Source of the DNA: Bostrychus sinensis
Taxonomy: Eukaryota; Chordata; Actinopteri; Gobiiformes; Eleotridae
Reading direction: 5' to 3'
Assembly: GCA_020698575.1 (NCBI GenBank)
Contig: CM036257.1
Span: forward strand, 22,831,520-22,895,519
DNA length: 64,000 nt
A program made the translations under genes and the position numbers. Below are positions 46,915-58,089 of the stretch, in pieces; the first letter of the stretch is position 1; each line of letters begins with the position of its first letter. The notes below the pieces were generated by a model, which had not been told where the DNA came from, searched no databases, and saw nothing but the letters and a program-made list of their open reading frames with translations.

Positions 46915-47360
46915 ATACTTAAAGGTCTTATATTATGTTTTTCAGGCTCTTAAAAATCATTTTGGACACCTTTGCATCAGTATTTCATGTTTTGTAAAAT
47001 AATGTATATGTATGGAAAATGTTTTCTTTTGGGAGCTGTTACTTTGACTTTGTAGAGAACGCTTGGATTAGGTGCCTGACGTCCCCTGCTGGCAACAGTG
47101 GGGAATGGACAGAGCACAAAATGGCTATTTAGCACAGCTATTAGCAACATGATGCTAACAGAAAGATAAATGCTTTGTTGTGACGACAGTTTAAGCGCTG
47201 AAATGATCAAAATGAGTCCAGAAACGGTGTATGTGCTCTAGAAAAGCGCAGGAGCACTATAAACGATTACTGAAATAAGTGTGAATAAACCAAAATACTA
47301 CTCCAGGTTTATTATAACGTGGTTAAAAGCTCAAAAAATCAATTTAGCATAATAGGGGAT
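46915..47360 (-). repeat. Dispersed repeat R3, minus copy
   Basis: Same inverse order as 42735; the CTCF-like core (GTCCCCTGCTGG, 47081-47092) has one mismatch. Confidence 0.85.
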
Positions 47361-47439
47361 CTTTAAATAGATGCATACAAATTCATAAATAAACATTGTA
47401 CAAGCAGGATTAAGTAATGGAAGATAATGTTCACAAGCC

Positions 47440-47590
47440 AGTGTACTTTGCGGCAGTCTCAAGCCTGGATAAATGAAAAGGGGTGCCTCAGGAAGGGCAT
47501 CTGATGTAAAAGCTACTCCAAATTAAATACTGTATATGTCTCACTGCACAGATGAGGCAGATGATTTGCTGCTGCAACTCCAGTAGGGAA
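47440..47590 (+). mobile_element. LINE-type 3' tail fragment
   Basis: 'gcagtctcaagcctggataaatg', 'caggaagggcatctgatgtaaaa' and 'gatgatttgctgctgcaactcc'. R1-like debris follows to 47810. Confidence 0.65.
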
Positions 47591-48121
47591 TATGACACAA
47601 TATATTTTATTAGACGCTAAAGTAAATCTAAACTGCTCATAATTAATGGTTGTCTCTAAAAGTTAACCCTGCAATTAATTACAGTAAGTAAAATATGTCA
47701 GAAAAAGTGGTGCGTGTTATCTGTATGTCTCAAAAGTGTCATTAACTGGCCATTGTCCAGGGTGTCTCCCGCCTCAGGCCCAAAGAAGCTGAGATAGGCA
47801 GCCTCTTCGACCCTAACCCTACTGTTAATAAGTAGTAGAAGAGAAATAAATAGCTACTACGTACTTGTCCCAGTTACCTATTTTCCTCTGCTTTCTTTCC
47901 AGCACACCTCCTCTGTGCCTCCCCGGTGCAAATGTGTCAGTTTCATTTTGCACATTACCCGTTTAATTGTGCTCAGCTGCATTGTGTTAATTTGAGATCA
48001 GAAACATCTGTCATCTCGTCCAACCTTGGGACGCGCCATATGCCAATACACTGTAGTACATGAAATACTTAAACTGTACTGTTGTTTAACTCTTGGTCCA
48101 TCTGTGTTTTTATATTTACAG

Positions 48122-48169
48122 GAGGGGGGAGGAGCTGTGGTGCCCATGAGCTCATCTGTGCCCGAAGAG
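48122..48169 (+). CDS. syt14: syt14 coding exon 2
   Basis: 48 nt between tttacag and GTAATA, phase 1 in and out. Completes GGGRSCGAHELICARR. The two cysteines and HELIC match the extracellular or luminal N-terminus of SYT14. Confidence 0.87.
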
Positions 48170-48704
48170 GTAATACTTTGTCATAGCACATGTACAGTAG
48201 TAGTGGTTCTCAACTGGTGGGTCAGGGCCCAAAAGTGAGTCATGAAATGGTTGAATATAGTTTCATATTGCACATATTTACTTAACTTTAATAAAAGTAC
48301 AGGCACAAATCAAAACATAATAATAATATAATAATATTGTGGAAAAGTACAGTATGTTTGTTTCAGTGGTTCAATTAAAAAAAGTGAAACACAAATGGTA
48401 TACTATAGATTCAGTACACACAACATTTATTTTAATTGTGATGAGTTTATGTAACAATATTGGAAATTGGAATATTAAAATTTTATGAGATACTGAATTT
48501 TGGTTTTCATTAACTGTAAAAAAATTATTACAATTGAATTAAATAAAATGTGTATGTACTGAAAGTATATATGTGTTCACTTTGAATTAAACTACTGAAA
48601 TAAATAAAAACCTTGTGAAAAACTTGTAGTTTCAATATGTACTTACATTTAAGTGTAAATATTGTTCCAGTTATACAAAATATTGAAACATTTGAAACAC
48701 AGTG

Positions 48705-49547
48705 ATAGGGTGAGGAGCTCGGTCACTCCGGAGGAACTCAGAGTAGAGCTGCTGCTCCTCCACATCGAGAGGTGGCTCAGGCATCTGTTCCTGATGTGTC
48801 CCGGATGCCCCTGTGGGGAGGTGTTATTTATTTTATTTTATTTAGTTGTTTATTTAAAAGGGACAATGCACATTAATGAACACCAGTAAAAAAATACATG
48901 TGTAAATGCACCGAAGTTAGCATACAGCTAATTTTCATTCGTAGTCCCTTGACATTTAAGACAGGACAAGACAAACAACAATTAAACAAAATTCAACAAG
49001 TCATAAAAATTTCACATTCCACGGGATCTAAAGTGCCTATTTATAAAGTGCATATGTGGTTAAAGTGCATAGTAATTTTAAAGTGCTGTAGTTCTCTAAT
49101 AAATATAAAGTTAATTTAGTTTAAAGCCAGTTCGATCCACATGTGTTGGTCGTCTCCTGCCGCTCAGAGACGACCAAGACACTGGAGTTTACAGAGTGCC
49201 CTCGGGTCCTAAAACATTCATACATATATACATATTTACATGACAGTGACAGTAAGAAACAGCAACAGTATAGATTGCAGGGTGAATGTATGCGGTGCAT
49301 GCCTACATACGTATATGTATGCATGCACCGCTCAACAACAGTAAAATATCAGTATCAATATCATATCAATATATTACGAGCATGTCACACTGGGAGGAGG
49401 CCCCGGAGAAGACCTAGGACATGCTGGAGGGACTATGTTTCTCGGCTGGCCTGGGAACGCCTTGGGGTTCCTCCGGGCAAGCTGGAAGAAGTGTCCAGGG
49501 AGAGGGAAGTCTGGATGTCCCTGCTTAGACTACCCAATGAATTATAA
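48705..49547 (+). mobile_element. LINE reverse-transcriptase relic split by another retroelement
   Basis: 48705-48825 reads 'gtcactccggaggaactcagag' and 'ctgctgctcctccacatcgag'. The same element resumes near 49377 and translates as RRPRRRPRTCWRDYVSRLAW then ERLGVPPGKLEEVSREREVW, the C-terminus typical of a fish LINE. In between (48826-49376) lies a different repeat with a TTTTATTTTATTTA end and 'aagggacaatgcacattaatgaacac'. Two palindromes sit in that insert. Confidence 0.75.
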
Positions 49548-49679
49548 ATACACAATGAGTCACACAATCAGACTGGTTAAAAAACACAAAAGTACAATAT
49601 TGTGAAAGTGAAAGAGTGACATTTTTCACTCCAAGTACCACCCCAGAAAATATTTGGCCTTAATGGCCTAAAATGAGCC

Positions 49680-49860
49680 TAAATGAGGACTTAACTTGAG
49701 CTAAAAAGAGATGAATCCAGAACTAAACTAAGACTAAACCAAGACTAAACCAGAGCAAAACTGGGACTAAACCAGGAATAATCCAGGACTGAACCAGGAC
49801 TAAGCAGTGGTCCAAATTTCAGATTTAAGCCCCAACCAGAGCAGGGCTTAAACAGGAATA
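49680..49860 (+). repeat. ACTAAACCAGG minisatellite, short
   Basis: About a dozen degenerate units ('gactaaaccaagactaaacc'). Confidence 0.85.
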
Positions 49861-50199
49861 AAACTGTCATTACCGTATTTTCCGCACTATAAGGCACACC
49901 TTAAAGCCTTTAATTTTGTCAAAAACCGACAGTGTGCCTTATAATCCGATGCGCCTTATATATGGATCAATGTTGGTTAATTATGGCTACCGTAGTCAGG
50001 GGGCGTCGCCGAAGTGACAGCGGTAAAAACGGTAAAGGGGAATTCCAGTCCCAGCTGTTCATGTGTGCCATAGGCGTGTTTATGGATCCTGCCGCAAAAG
50101 AACAAGGAGGCGCGGCCTTTGCTCCATCTCAGTAGAAGAGTTGTGACATTGAGGGGACAGAAAACTGAACGCTTGAACGCTGTTCATGTAGCTTTGAAC

Positions 50200-51113
50200 T
50201 AGGGCTTTTGCGGTGAGAGAATTTCCCCTGCGGTAATTATATGCGGCTCAACACCGCAGTGTGCGGTATATGCGGTATAGCATAAGCTAATAATGACACC
50301 TGAAAAAATGACATGTCCAAATAAATTTTGATTATAAGCTAATTATATAGTTAAGCCTCTGCTTTAACAAAAACGAGTCAGGCACGAGTGAATGCCCTTG
50401 CAGCGCGTGTAACGTGGTAGCTTTAGAAAAACCCACATGTTCACCTTTTGTGATTTGAGAGATGAGCTAAGGAGGCCAGCAGTGCTCCCCGCAGCACAGA
50501 CTCTACAGAGCGACTGTGTCACACACGCACCTGCGGCAGGTGAGAGGGCAGAGAAAAACCTCACGTAGTTATCGCATCACCAGGTGAGTGGATTGTCAGT
50601 CGAGTCTACGGCTCCTCCTCTGAGTAATGCGTAAGCCCAGTATCTGCTTGGGAAGCGATTAAACGTTGATTTATACTTCCATGTCAAATCGACGGCGAAG
50701 CTCCGTGAACCCTCTCAAAACCTACGCCGCAGCCCTGACGTGCACCAGGCCAAAAATGTAACTATGCGTTGAGGCGCCGCGGACCGCAAGCGCTGTGATT
50801 GGTTGCTTGGTCTCGCGATGAAATGGCACTGCATGAAACAACGAGGGTTTTCAACGCCGTCGAGCCAACTGCGGTAGTTCGGCGTCAGGAAGACGCGGAA
50901 GTATAAATCAGCCTTTAGCTTCAATGAAGCAGCGCAGCTCCTGCAGAAGCCTTTTCCTTTCTCACCATTAACCCTCCGTTCTCCACTCCCAGCGTCTCTG
51001 AGCGCATATACGTGCGTAAACATTAAATGCTTCATGGTTTACAGTAAAATGAAACTGTGCATCCCATTAGTGCATCATTAAAATGATAAACTGCGGTCAC
51101 TGCGACAGCCCTA
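50200..51113. mobile_element. hAT element inserted in the outer MITE
   Basis: Begins TAGGGCTTTTGCGGTGA, ends in the complement of TAGGGCTGTCGCAGTGA. Perfect 8-bp target duplication CTTTGAAC at 50192-50199 and 51114-51121. 914 bases, of which 253 are the Harbinger MITE; no transposase. Confidence 0.92.
50662..50914. mobile_element. PIF/Harbinger-like MITE inserted in the hAT
   Basis: Both ends carry TGATTTATACTTCC in inverted orientation; TTA is duplicated at 50659-50661 and 50915-50917, the expected 3-bp target. Interior is CpG-rich, unlike its surroundings. Confidence 0.88.
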
Positions 51114-51379
51114 CTTTGAACTGTGACAAATGGAGTTGGAAATACATTGTTTTCAACGAGGGAGTTGTCAGAACGCTGGTTTGTATTCTATTAATAAAGT
51201 TTGACTGACTGACTTATCTGACTGTTTTATTGACATTCCCTTTAGCGCAGCGCCATCTAGTGGATGCGCCTTATAATGCGGTGCGCCCAATATATGAAAA
51301 CAGTTTTAAAATAGGCCATTCATTGAAGGTGCGCCTTATAATACGATGCGCCTTATAGTGCGGAAAATACGATAAATTA

Positions 51380-52440
51380 AAATAAATCTGGTCTCTTGAG
51401 TACCACCACTGACCTGTGCCTGTTGCAGCAGTATTATCTAGTTTTGCTCTAGAAGTTTCTGCGTAGGTTTGCTGTACACAAAATGCCTCTGTAGTGAGTT
51501 GAAAAGCATTCTGTCCGCGTGTCAATTATGCATGGCGTATCAAGTTATGGTCCACTTCTGCAAAAGGAGGCAGCTGTGCGTTCATGACTTATTCATTGTG
51601 GAGGTTTTGTTTCGTAGCAGCGTCCCATGTGTAAGCAACATTTCAGGATTGCCGAGCCACTTTTTAAACAAGCGTGGCCTACAAACTACAGTTGTGATAA
51701 ATATGCAAGACTTAAATGTCACGGTTAATTTAAGTTTTTTCACCAAATATTATTACTGTGCAATTTTGCCACCAATTTTAAAAAGGCTGACATTTCGCTG
51801 TGGCTTTTATTTACTGCTTGTTTTGACACTCATTTGTGCAGTTGCTGTGTTTTGCAGATTGTTTGTGGAGTAACTAGTTCGAGTTTATTGTTCAGGTGTA
51901 AAGAGACACTTATCCATTGTCTTTTTTAGCTTCTTGTAGATGGATTTTAAAAGTTAGTGCACTGTGTCAAAAGACAATATAATGGAAACATACACACACA
52001 AAAAACACAACAAATAGATATACAATTGTTGTCATATGTTTACATACATTTTTCCTTTTATGTATTGCTTTGTCACCTTAATCTCTGGCCTAATTAAGTT
52101 CACTTTTTTGAAGTGCTTTTATACAAGTTTGTTTATGTCGGTGTGCAAAAATGTTAATGCAGATGCTTGTTAATAAGATTTTGGAAAACCTCACCTTTAT
52201 ACGAGTACACTACCTAATCAGAACAGAACTGCAACAAAATAAAAGTGCTTGCAGGATTTCTTTGATAAAATATAAAATACATTTTTTGGTTGTAAGCTGG
52301 TGACTTGAATGTTTACAGATAAACAATTCAAAAATCTATACAGCCATTTTTTAAATTGAGTTTTAGTCATTTTTTTTCAGAATAAGTGAACATTTCTTAT
52401 ACCCCAACCCTCACCATAAAAAAGTGCCATTAGGCAGTTC
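51380..52440. other. syt14: syt14 intron 2, unique AT-rich sequence
   Basis: Contains a 134-codon open stretch (51469-51873) without homology or exon signals; otherwise nothing. Confidence 0.35.
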
Positions 52441-53430
52441 TCTTTCTTTCAGGGGACTCATCAGTGAATCAGTAACATAGTTGGTACTTTGGCATAGATT
52501 TTACTGCAGATGCCCTTTTGCAACTACACATATTTACTGGGGCTTGGGACCGGCACACAGTGTAGCACAAGGGTTCCCAAATTTTTCAGGCAGCGAGCCA
52601 CAAAATAATGGTGCAAATGACCGACTGACAAAAAAATGCTCATAATAATATTAGAGGGAAAAATATTTAAATGCTGGGTGTTACTCCCCTTGAGTTTAAA
52701 CAAGGCTCAAGTCGTTTTGGATTTTAATAGACTTTAATTTGGACACTTTTTGCCCCAACAATGCTGTCAGAACTAAAAGAAAAACACAGAAAACCTTAAA
52801 TAATTAACAAAACTTATACAAAACAAAAATAAAATGCATACCTCATTGGCCGCATTAACTCAAAAGGAAGTAAACTTGAGGGATTTACAGCTTCTGAATC
52901 TTAAGACAACTTGACATTTTCATTCTTGCAGGCATCATCAGCACAGCGCCTCCTGTGGCTCATACAGGAGCGGTGCATCAGTAAAATAGCACCCAACACA
53001 ATTCCCAAGCGGAACAAAAAACAAGTTCCCTCCCTTTTACAACATTTTTAACTGATCAAATATATTATTATTCTTAATTCTCTGTAAAATATGTCTTATT
53101 TATTACAAATTATTTTCTTAATATTTTTAACTATTTATTATCTTTTTAATCAAGAAACACATTATGAACTAAAATATACAGAGTTGTCTTTGACGGCAGC
53201 TACACTGGGTAATATTATTTGCATGGCTTATTTTTTTTTCAGTGGGGTTCCCCTGGTGTAGCAGATATTTTTTTTGGCCACCAACTACTAATTTACATTT
53301 GTTTTCCTTGATGTCAGGTCCACACAAATATAAAGCTTGCTACCTGTGGCATTTTTGGCCAATTAAGAATAGAGTCTGGCCCAATGGAAAATGGTTCACG
53401 GGCCATACTTTGGGTACCCCTGCTCTTGGC
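52440..53430. mobile_element. LINE-type tail (minus) and hAT-like remnant
   Basis: 52440-52570 is an inverse copy of the dispersed LINE tail ('gggcttgggaccggcacacagtg'). From 52567 AAGGGTTCCCAAATTTTT to about 53430 (complement of GGGGTACCCAAAGTATG) the ends pair like a hAT; no clear 8-bp duplication. Confidence 0.5.
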
Positions 53431-53519
53431 GCTTGGATATGTAGGCTAAATGGGCAAAATCCAGACATTGAAATCACTTAAAAGATTAAAGAATTTTTAA
53501 GGGAATTTTCTATCCTTTT

Positions 53520-54640
53520 AGGAGTGAAATTTATAGTCCTGTATCTCCCTGTCCATCACACTAACGAGACAGATCGGGTGAGACCGATCAGGTGACCTCA
53601 GGGCCCTAAATTATTCAGCTCCCGTTGACATTTACAGGGCAGGGCCATGTATGAAGTGTCCCGGAACCTGAGGCACTGGGCCATAAGCTGCTGATTTGGA
53701 TGACTCCTGCTTGTAGAGGTCACTTTAGCTCAATCACCTCAGCTGTTATTAGTGAGAGTTGAGTCTGGAAGTCGCTGGGCTGGAATAAGGGACTTGTAGA
53801 CGAAAGGATTACGCAAGTTTTCCTCTCTTCTCAGACCATTTAGTTGAAGGAATTTAAAGCACTTTTGGCTGGTTTTAAAAGGAATCTTCATTTAGTGGAG
53901 GTAAGCCCGGGCTGCTGCAGTGCACCCCTGTGTCTCCCATGTCTAATTCTCGAGCCGTTGTTGTGAATTGAGCAGAGTTTTTAGTAGTCTGCAGTAGACG
54001 GCAGCAGTCGATGTCAGGCAGCAGTGGTCCTGTTGCCATGGTGAAACAAGTCTTGTCGTCGTAAGTTTTGGACCGGTGCTTCACACAGAGTTAAATGGAA
54101 TTGGCTTTTTCGTAGTATAGTGGACTGTGACCTGACACTTGCTGCCATTTGCTTCTTGTACTGACTGCTGCACTCACTAAGATATTGTTTTGTAAATGTT
54201 CACACTCAACTAGTAAGTGGCGTAAAGTAACTAGATAGTCATTTAGTATTTAGTAGTAGGTTAGCATGAAGTATTTTTGAACTTTCTGGTGGGTAGTACA
54301 CTAGCCTTGCAATCTGTAGGTCCTTGTAAATTTTGTGCAAAAAAACCCAACAACTTTAATTGTATTGTATTTTTAAGTGAATTTTACATCTAGTTATTTT
54401 TTTTACTTTCCCTCAAGTAATTTTGCTACTTTTACTTGAGTAACATTGGTTTGAAGTAACAATACTTTTAGAAATGGGGTGCTTCCAAATTTAAAATACT
54501 GCATCTGTTTAGTAGTGTGTTAACATGTATGTATTAGTCCAATGTAATCGCATGTCCAAAGAATGGGCAAAAGTTGATTTTAGTTTAAGTACTATTTTTA
54601 GATTTCTTTATGGGACAGTTTTTATTTTCTTTTATTTAAG
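53520..54640. other. syt14: syt14 intron 2, mostly unique
   Basis: 53560-53850 is non-repetitive and GC-richer, possibly regulatory. 54390-54460 holds 'acttttacttgagtaacattgg', a hAT-end fragment. Confidence 0.35.
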
Positions 54641-54649
54641 TGGGACAGT

Positions 54650-55650
54650 GGTTCCCAAGTGATGGGTTAGGGCCCAAAATGGGTTTGCAAGGAGGTTCAT
54701 AATATATATATATGTCTATATTTTTTTGGTTGATAATATTTGAAGCCTAAACAATGTTTTAATTACACAATAATAATAATAACTTCAATATATACAGCAT
54801 CTTTCAAGAAACCCAAGCACACTTTACCATCAAACACAAACACGAAACAGTACTGAGACAGTAGTAATTAAATAATTTAGTGGGATACAATGAAATTTAC
54901 AACATATTTTTGTATTTTGTTTATGTAAGCTTTTGAGGTGTATTTGATGGCAACAACTGATTAACTTAAAAATTTCAGAAAACATTGTAATACTAAATTT
55001 TTGGGCATAGATACAGTTTTTAAATGCACGTTGTTTTATGAAAGCGCAATAACAGGCATAACATTTTTGAAAGAAATGCATTTTGTTTTTAAATTGTTAT
55101 TTTGTTGTATACTTGTTATTTCGCATCAGTGACTGGATATTTTAATCTATACTGTTGAGTTGTGCTGTGGCTTTCACTTAACCTTTAAAAATATTTTCTG
55201 GGTAAATGCTTCTACAATATTGTCTTTTATTTTGAATATCCTAGCACATTTCTGTTTCATAGGCTTATTGTTTTCCTCAACAGAGCACTTAATGAGCCAG
55301 CGTCGCCTGCAGCCTGCTTACTTTTACACGCTGCTCTTTCCACTGAGGCTCTTTTAAAATGGCATTCACGCTTCACTGTGCCCACTCGTTCCTTTACTGT
55401 ATGCAGCAGTGTTTATAATCGTTAGCGAGCAGCCCCAGTGTAGTTTTTGCTGTTTTCACATGGATACAGTTCCTTCGAGGCTCTTTTTAAAAATAGAGCA
55501 GAGCAGGGCAGTGTAGTTACATGGAGCATGGGTGGCCTACATACAGGGCTGTAGACTGTACCCAGTATCCCTTTGAAGTGGAAAAGTACAATAGCTTAGG
55601 CTCCCTTGACTAAACAGAGGATTTATTCTAAAAAAAAAAAAAAAAAAAAA
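54650..55650. other. syt14: syt14 intron 2, repeat debris and A-run
   Basis: 'cagtggttcccaagtgatgg' at about 54647 resembles the terminus at 29441. The A-run 55631-55650 is 20 bases. No exon. Confidence 0.35.
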
Positions 55651-55959
55651 ATGAGATACCAACATGAATGTAATTATTTTGGCTCCAAGCTGAGCAAGGT
55701 GTAAAATAGTTTGACCAGTTAGATCCATTCACTTTCTAAGGGACATTAGATGGATCTAAAGCATTCCCATTCAAGCCTATTTCCATTAATTAAAGGTAAC
55801 TTTGTGGTATCGAAAGAAAAGTTGCAATACTACTGGGATCAAAAAAATTATTTTTGTTCAATACAAAGTTTCAATACCTAGTGGGACCTTTAATGTTCCT
55901 TTGCATGTATGAATCAAATAAATAACTCATAAATCATACCAACCACTGGTTTTAACTTA

Positions 55960-56345
55960 CAGCTAAGAATTTTGCTCCAAAAATGTATCTTTTATTTAAT
56001 ATTATTGTGTTTTATGATTGTAGAAGATGATTTAGTGCACCATAGGTATCAGAAAAAGTATCGCTCAGGTACTGATATCAAAAACCAGGTATCGTTTAAG
56101 TACTGGTATCGGAAAAAAATCTGAACGGTACCCAGCCCTAATTAAAAGTAATTAATTCTGACCAATTGTACCTGTATCCAAAAGGGGTGGGCTTTATGCG
56201 TTGATTTGCATTTCTGATTGGTTGCATGTCTGTCCAGTTGCATTCAGAGGTTTTATCTGAATTCATTTGTAGCGATCATCGAAAAACTAATTCTTTACAT
56301 TAGAAACAGAAGTTCTCAAAATGTACTAAGTTGAAAGTACTGTTA
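55960..56345 (+). repeat. syt14: Left copy of the duplication flanking syt14 exon 3
   Basis: Shares with 57415-57795 a continuous order including 'gattgtagaagatga', 'caccataggtatcag', 'cccagccctaattaaaag', 'tgtacctgtatccaaaaggg' and 'cagaggt'. Offset 1446 bases at the hAT end. It includes both hAT-like sequence and non-hAT flank. Confidence 0.88.
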
Positions 56346-56944
56346 CTTGAAAATAATATTACCCAAACACTTTAGAATAATTCCCGTCTATTAAGCAGAA
56401 AGCATTAATAATAAATATGTAATTAGCAATATTTCAATTAGTAAACAGTTTATATGTACTGAATTAACACTGATGATTATAATGTTACATTGATTTACAT
56501 GAACTCAAGGATTACACATTAATAATGTTGTTTATACCGTACGGGTGATTATTAATGTTGACGTAATGCTTTGTAAATAACAAAATAAATGGTTACTAAT
56601 CCTTAACAAACACTTAAATAATGCTTTATAGTGTGTTATTCTAAAATGTTACCCATTTTTGTAAATTTTTAATTGCACAGTAAAATCTACTACTACTATT
56701 ACTACTACTGACTTGAACCCACAACCTCCAAAAATGTACGTATTACTCGAGTATCTAGTTTCCTCGTTTGTATTGAAAATGAATTGTGTCGTAAGCCAAG
56801 CCACACACTCTTTTCTATTTTTATTCTTGCTCCATAGTTTTGTGTCTCTACTCATCATTGTTTCTTGTACATGTGTCTAATCTGGGCTCTCCTGTCTGTC
56901 CTGTCCCTCTCTCTGTCCCTCTCCTCTCTGTATCTGTTCCCCAG

Positions 56945-57094
56945 TGTCCCCCGAGCTGCTGGGCGTCCTGTCTTCCATTGCCGCCTTTATGGCCTTGATG
57001 GCTCTGTTTTTTCTTTACCTCAGCAACAAACTGTCAGTGGAGAGTCCCAGCAGTTTGACGCCTCAGCTCAGCGGCTGTGAGAACGTCCAAACAG
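56945..57094 (+). CDS. syt14: syt14 coding exon 3 (transmembrane segment)
   Basis: 150 nt, acceptor ccccag after a CT-rich tract, donor ACAG|GTACTG, phase 1 in and out. Encodes VSPELLGVLSSIAAFMAL followed by MALFFLYLSNK, one hydrophobic helix of about 22 residues with a basic cytoplasmic flank. It then gives a Ser-rich stretch ending ENVQT. Two copies of a duplicated noncoding block lie either side of this exon. Confidence 0.9.
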
Positions 57095-57414
57095 GTACTG
57101 GGACAAATAAAGTATTATCTACAGCAACAAAGAGGCACAGACTTATATATGGTTGGTTACACATCGAGGGCTGACAGCTTAAACGGGATGGGTGCTTTTT
57201 AAATAGTAAGATTTACAGTATATACACACATAATTTATGAATTGGGGGAACAAAACATATACAGTATGTCTCTATTGCTTCATGTTTAAGGCTGTTTCTG
57301 AAATAAACATTCAGCGGTCATGGATGGCTGGAGCCTATACAAACTTACCTTATTCATTCACGATGGGCAATTTAGACTTTTTTTTTTTTTTTAGGAAAAT
57401 TTAGTTTTTGAAGA

Positions 57415-57795
57415 TATTTTCTAAAGCTTACTCATTTTGCTCCAAAAAATGTTTTTTTATTCAACATTATTGTGTTTTGTGATTGTAGAAGATGAATTAG
57501 CTCACCATAGGTATCAGAAAAAGTATCAAAAAATAGCTATTGTTTAAGTACTGGTATTGAAAAAATCTGAATGGTACCCAGCCCTAATTAAAAGTAAATA
57601 TTTCTGACCAGTTGTACCTGTATCCAAAAGGGGAGGGCTTTATGCATTGATTTGCATTTCTGATTGGTTGCATGTCTATCCATTTGCATTCAGAGGTAGT
57701 TTTATCTGCATTAATTTGCACCGATCATCAAAAAACAAATTCTTTGTATACATTAGAAACAGAAGGCTAACAGTAGTACTCAAAATGTACTTAGT
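57415..57795 (+). repeat. syt14: Right copy of the duplication flanking syt14 exon 3
   Basis: See left copy. It lies 320 bases after the exon 3 donor. Roughly 85-90% similar by eye, so older than the other duplications in the window. Confidence 0.88.
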
Positions 57796-58070
57796 TTTAT
57801 AGCGCCTTTCTAGACTTTCAAAGACACTTTCCAGTTTGGTGCATTATTCATTCACTGCTCAGTCACGCTCTGTGGTGTTGAGCTACTTCTGTAGCCACAG
57901 CTGTTCTGGCCCCTTCAATCTCCACCAAACACAGTCACACAGGCAAGGTGGGTGAAGTGTCTTGCCCAAGGACACAATGACAGTTTGTAATGTTGGTGGC
58001 AGGGATTGAACCCCCAACCATCAGGTTAGTGGGCAAACGTCTCTACCAACTAAGCTACTGCTGCCCAACA
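57796..58070 (-). mobile_element. tRNA-derived SINE
   Basis: Minus strand starts GGGCAGCAGTAGCTTAGTTG (A-box-like) followed by GGTTCAATCCC (B-box-like), then 'tccttgggcaagacacttcaccc' and a tail 'aaggcgctataaaa'. Pol III promoter boxes are recognisable. Confidence 0.82.
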
Positions 58071-58089
58071 TCATTTTATTTGAGTTACT

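Larger units (their letters stand above)
49873..51372. mobile_element. Outer element of a nest: Tc1/mariner-like MITE
   Basis: Ends CCGTATTTTCCGCACTATAA and the complement of TCGTATTTTCCGCACTATAA, flanked by TA on both sides (49871-49872, 51373-51374). Subterminal repeats of 'gcgccttata' occur at both ends. Removing the inserted hAT and its target duplication leaves about 578 bases. The short frame at 49932-50135 has no transposase motif I can identify. In syt14 intron 2. Confidence 0.8.

Noticed and set aside
49932..50135. 67-codon frame in the MITE as a transposase
   Set aside because: Too short, no DDE or helix-turn-helix signature visible, and the element is clearly non-autonomous.
51469..51873. 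134-codon plus-strand frame with a C-terminal hydrophobic segment in syt14 intron 2
   Set aside because: Opens with TTG, no recognisable domain, AT-rich surroundings; chance open frame is the simplest view.
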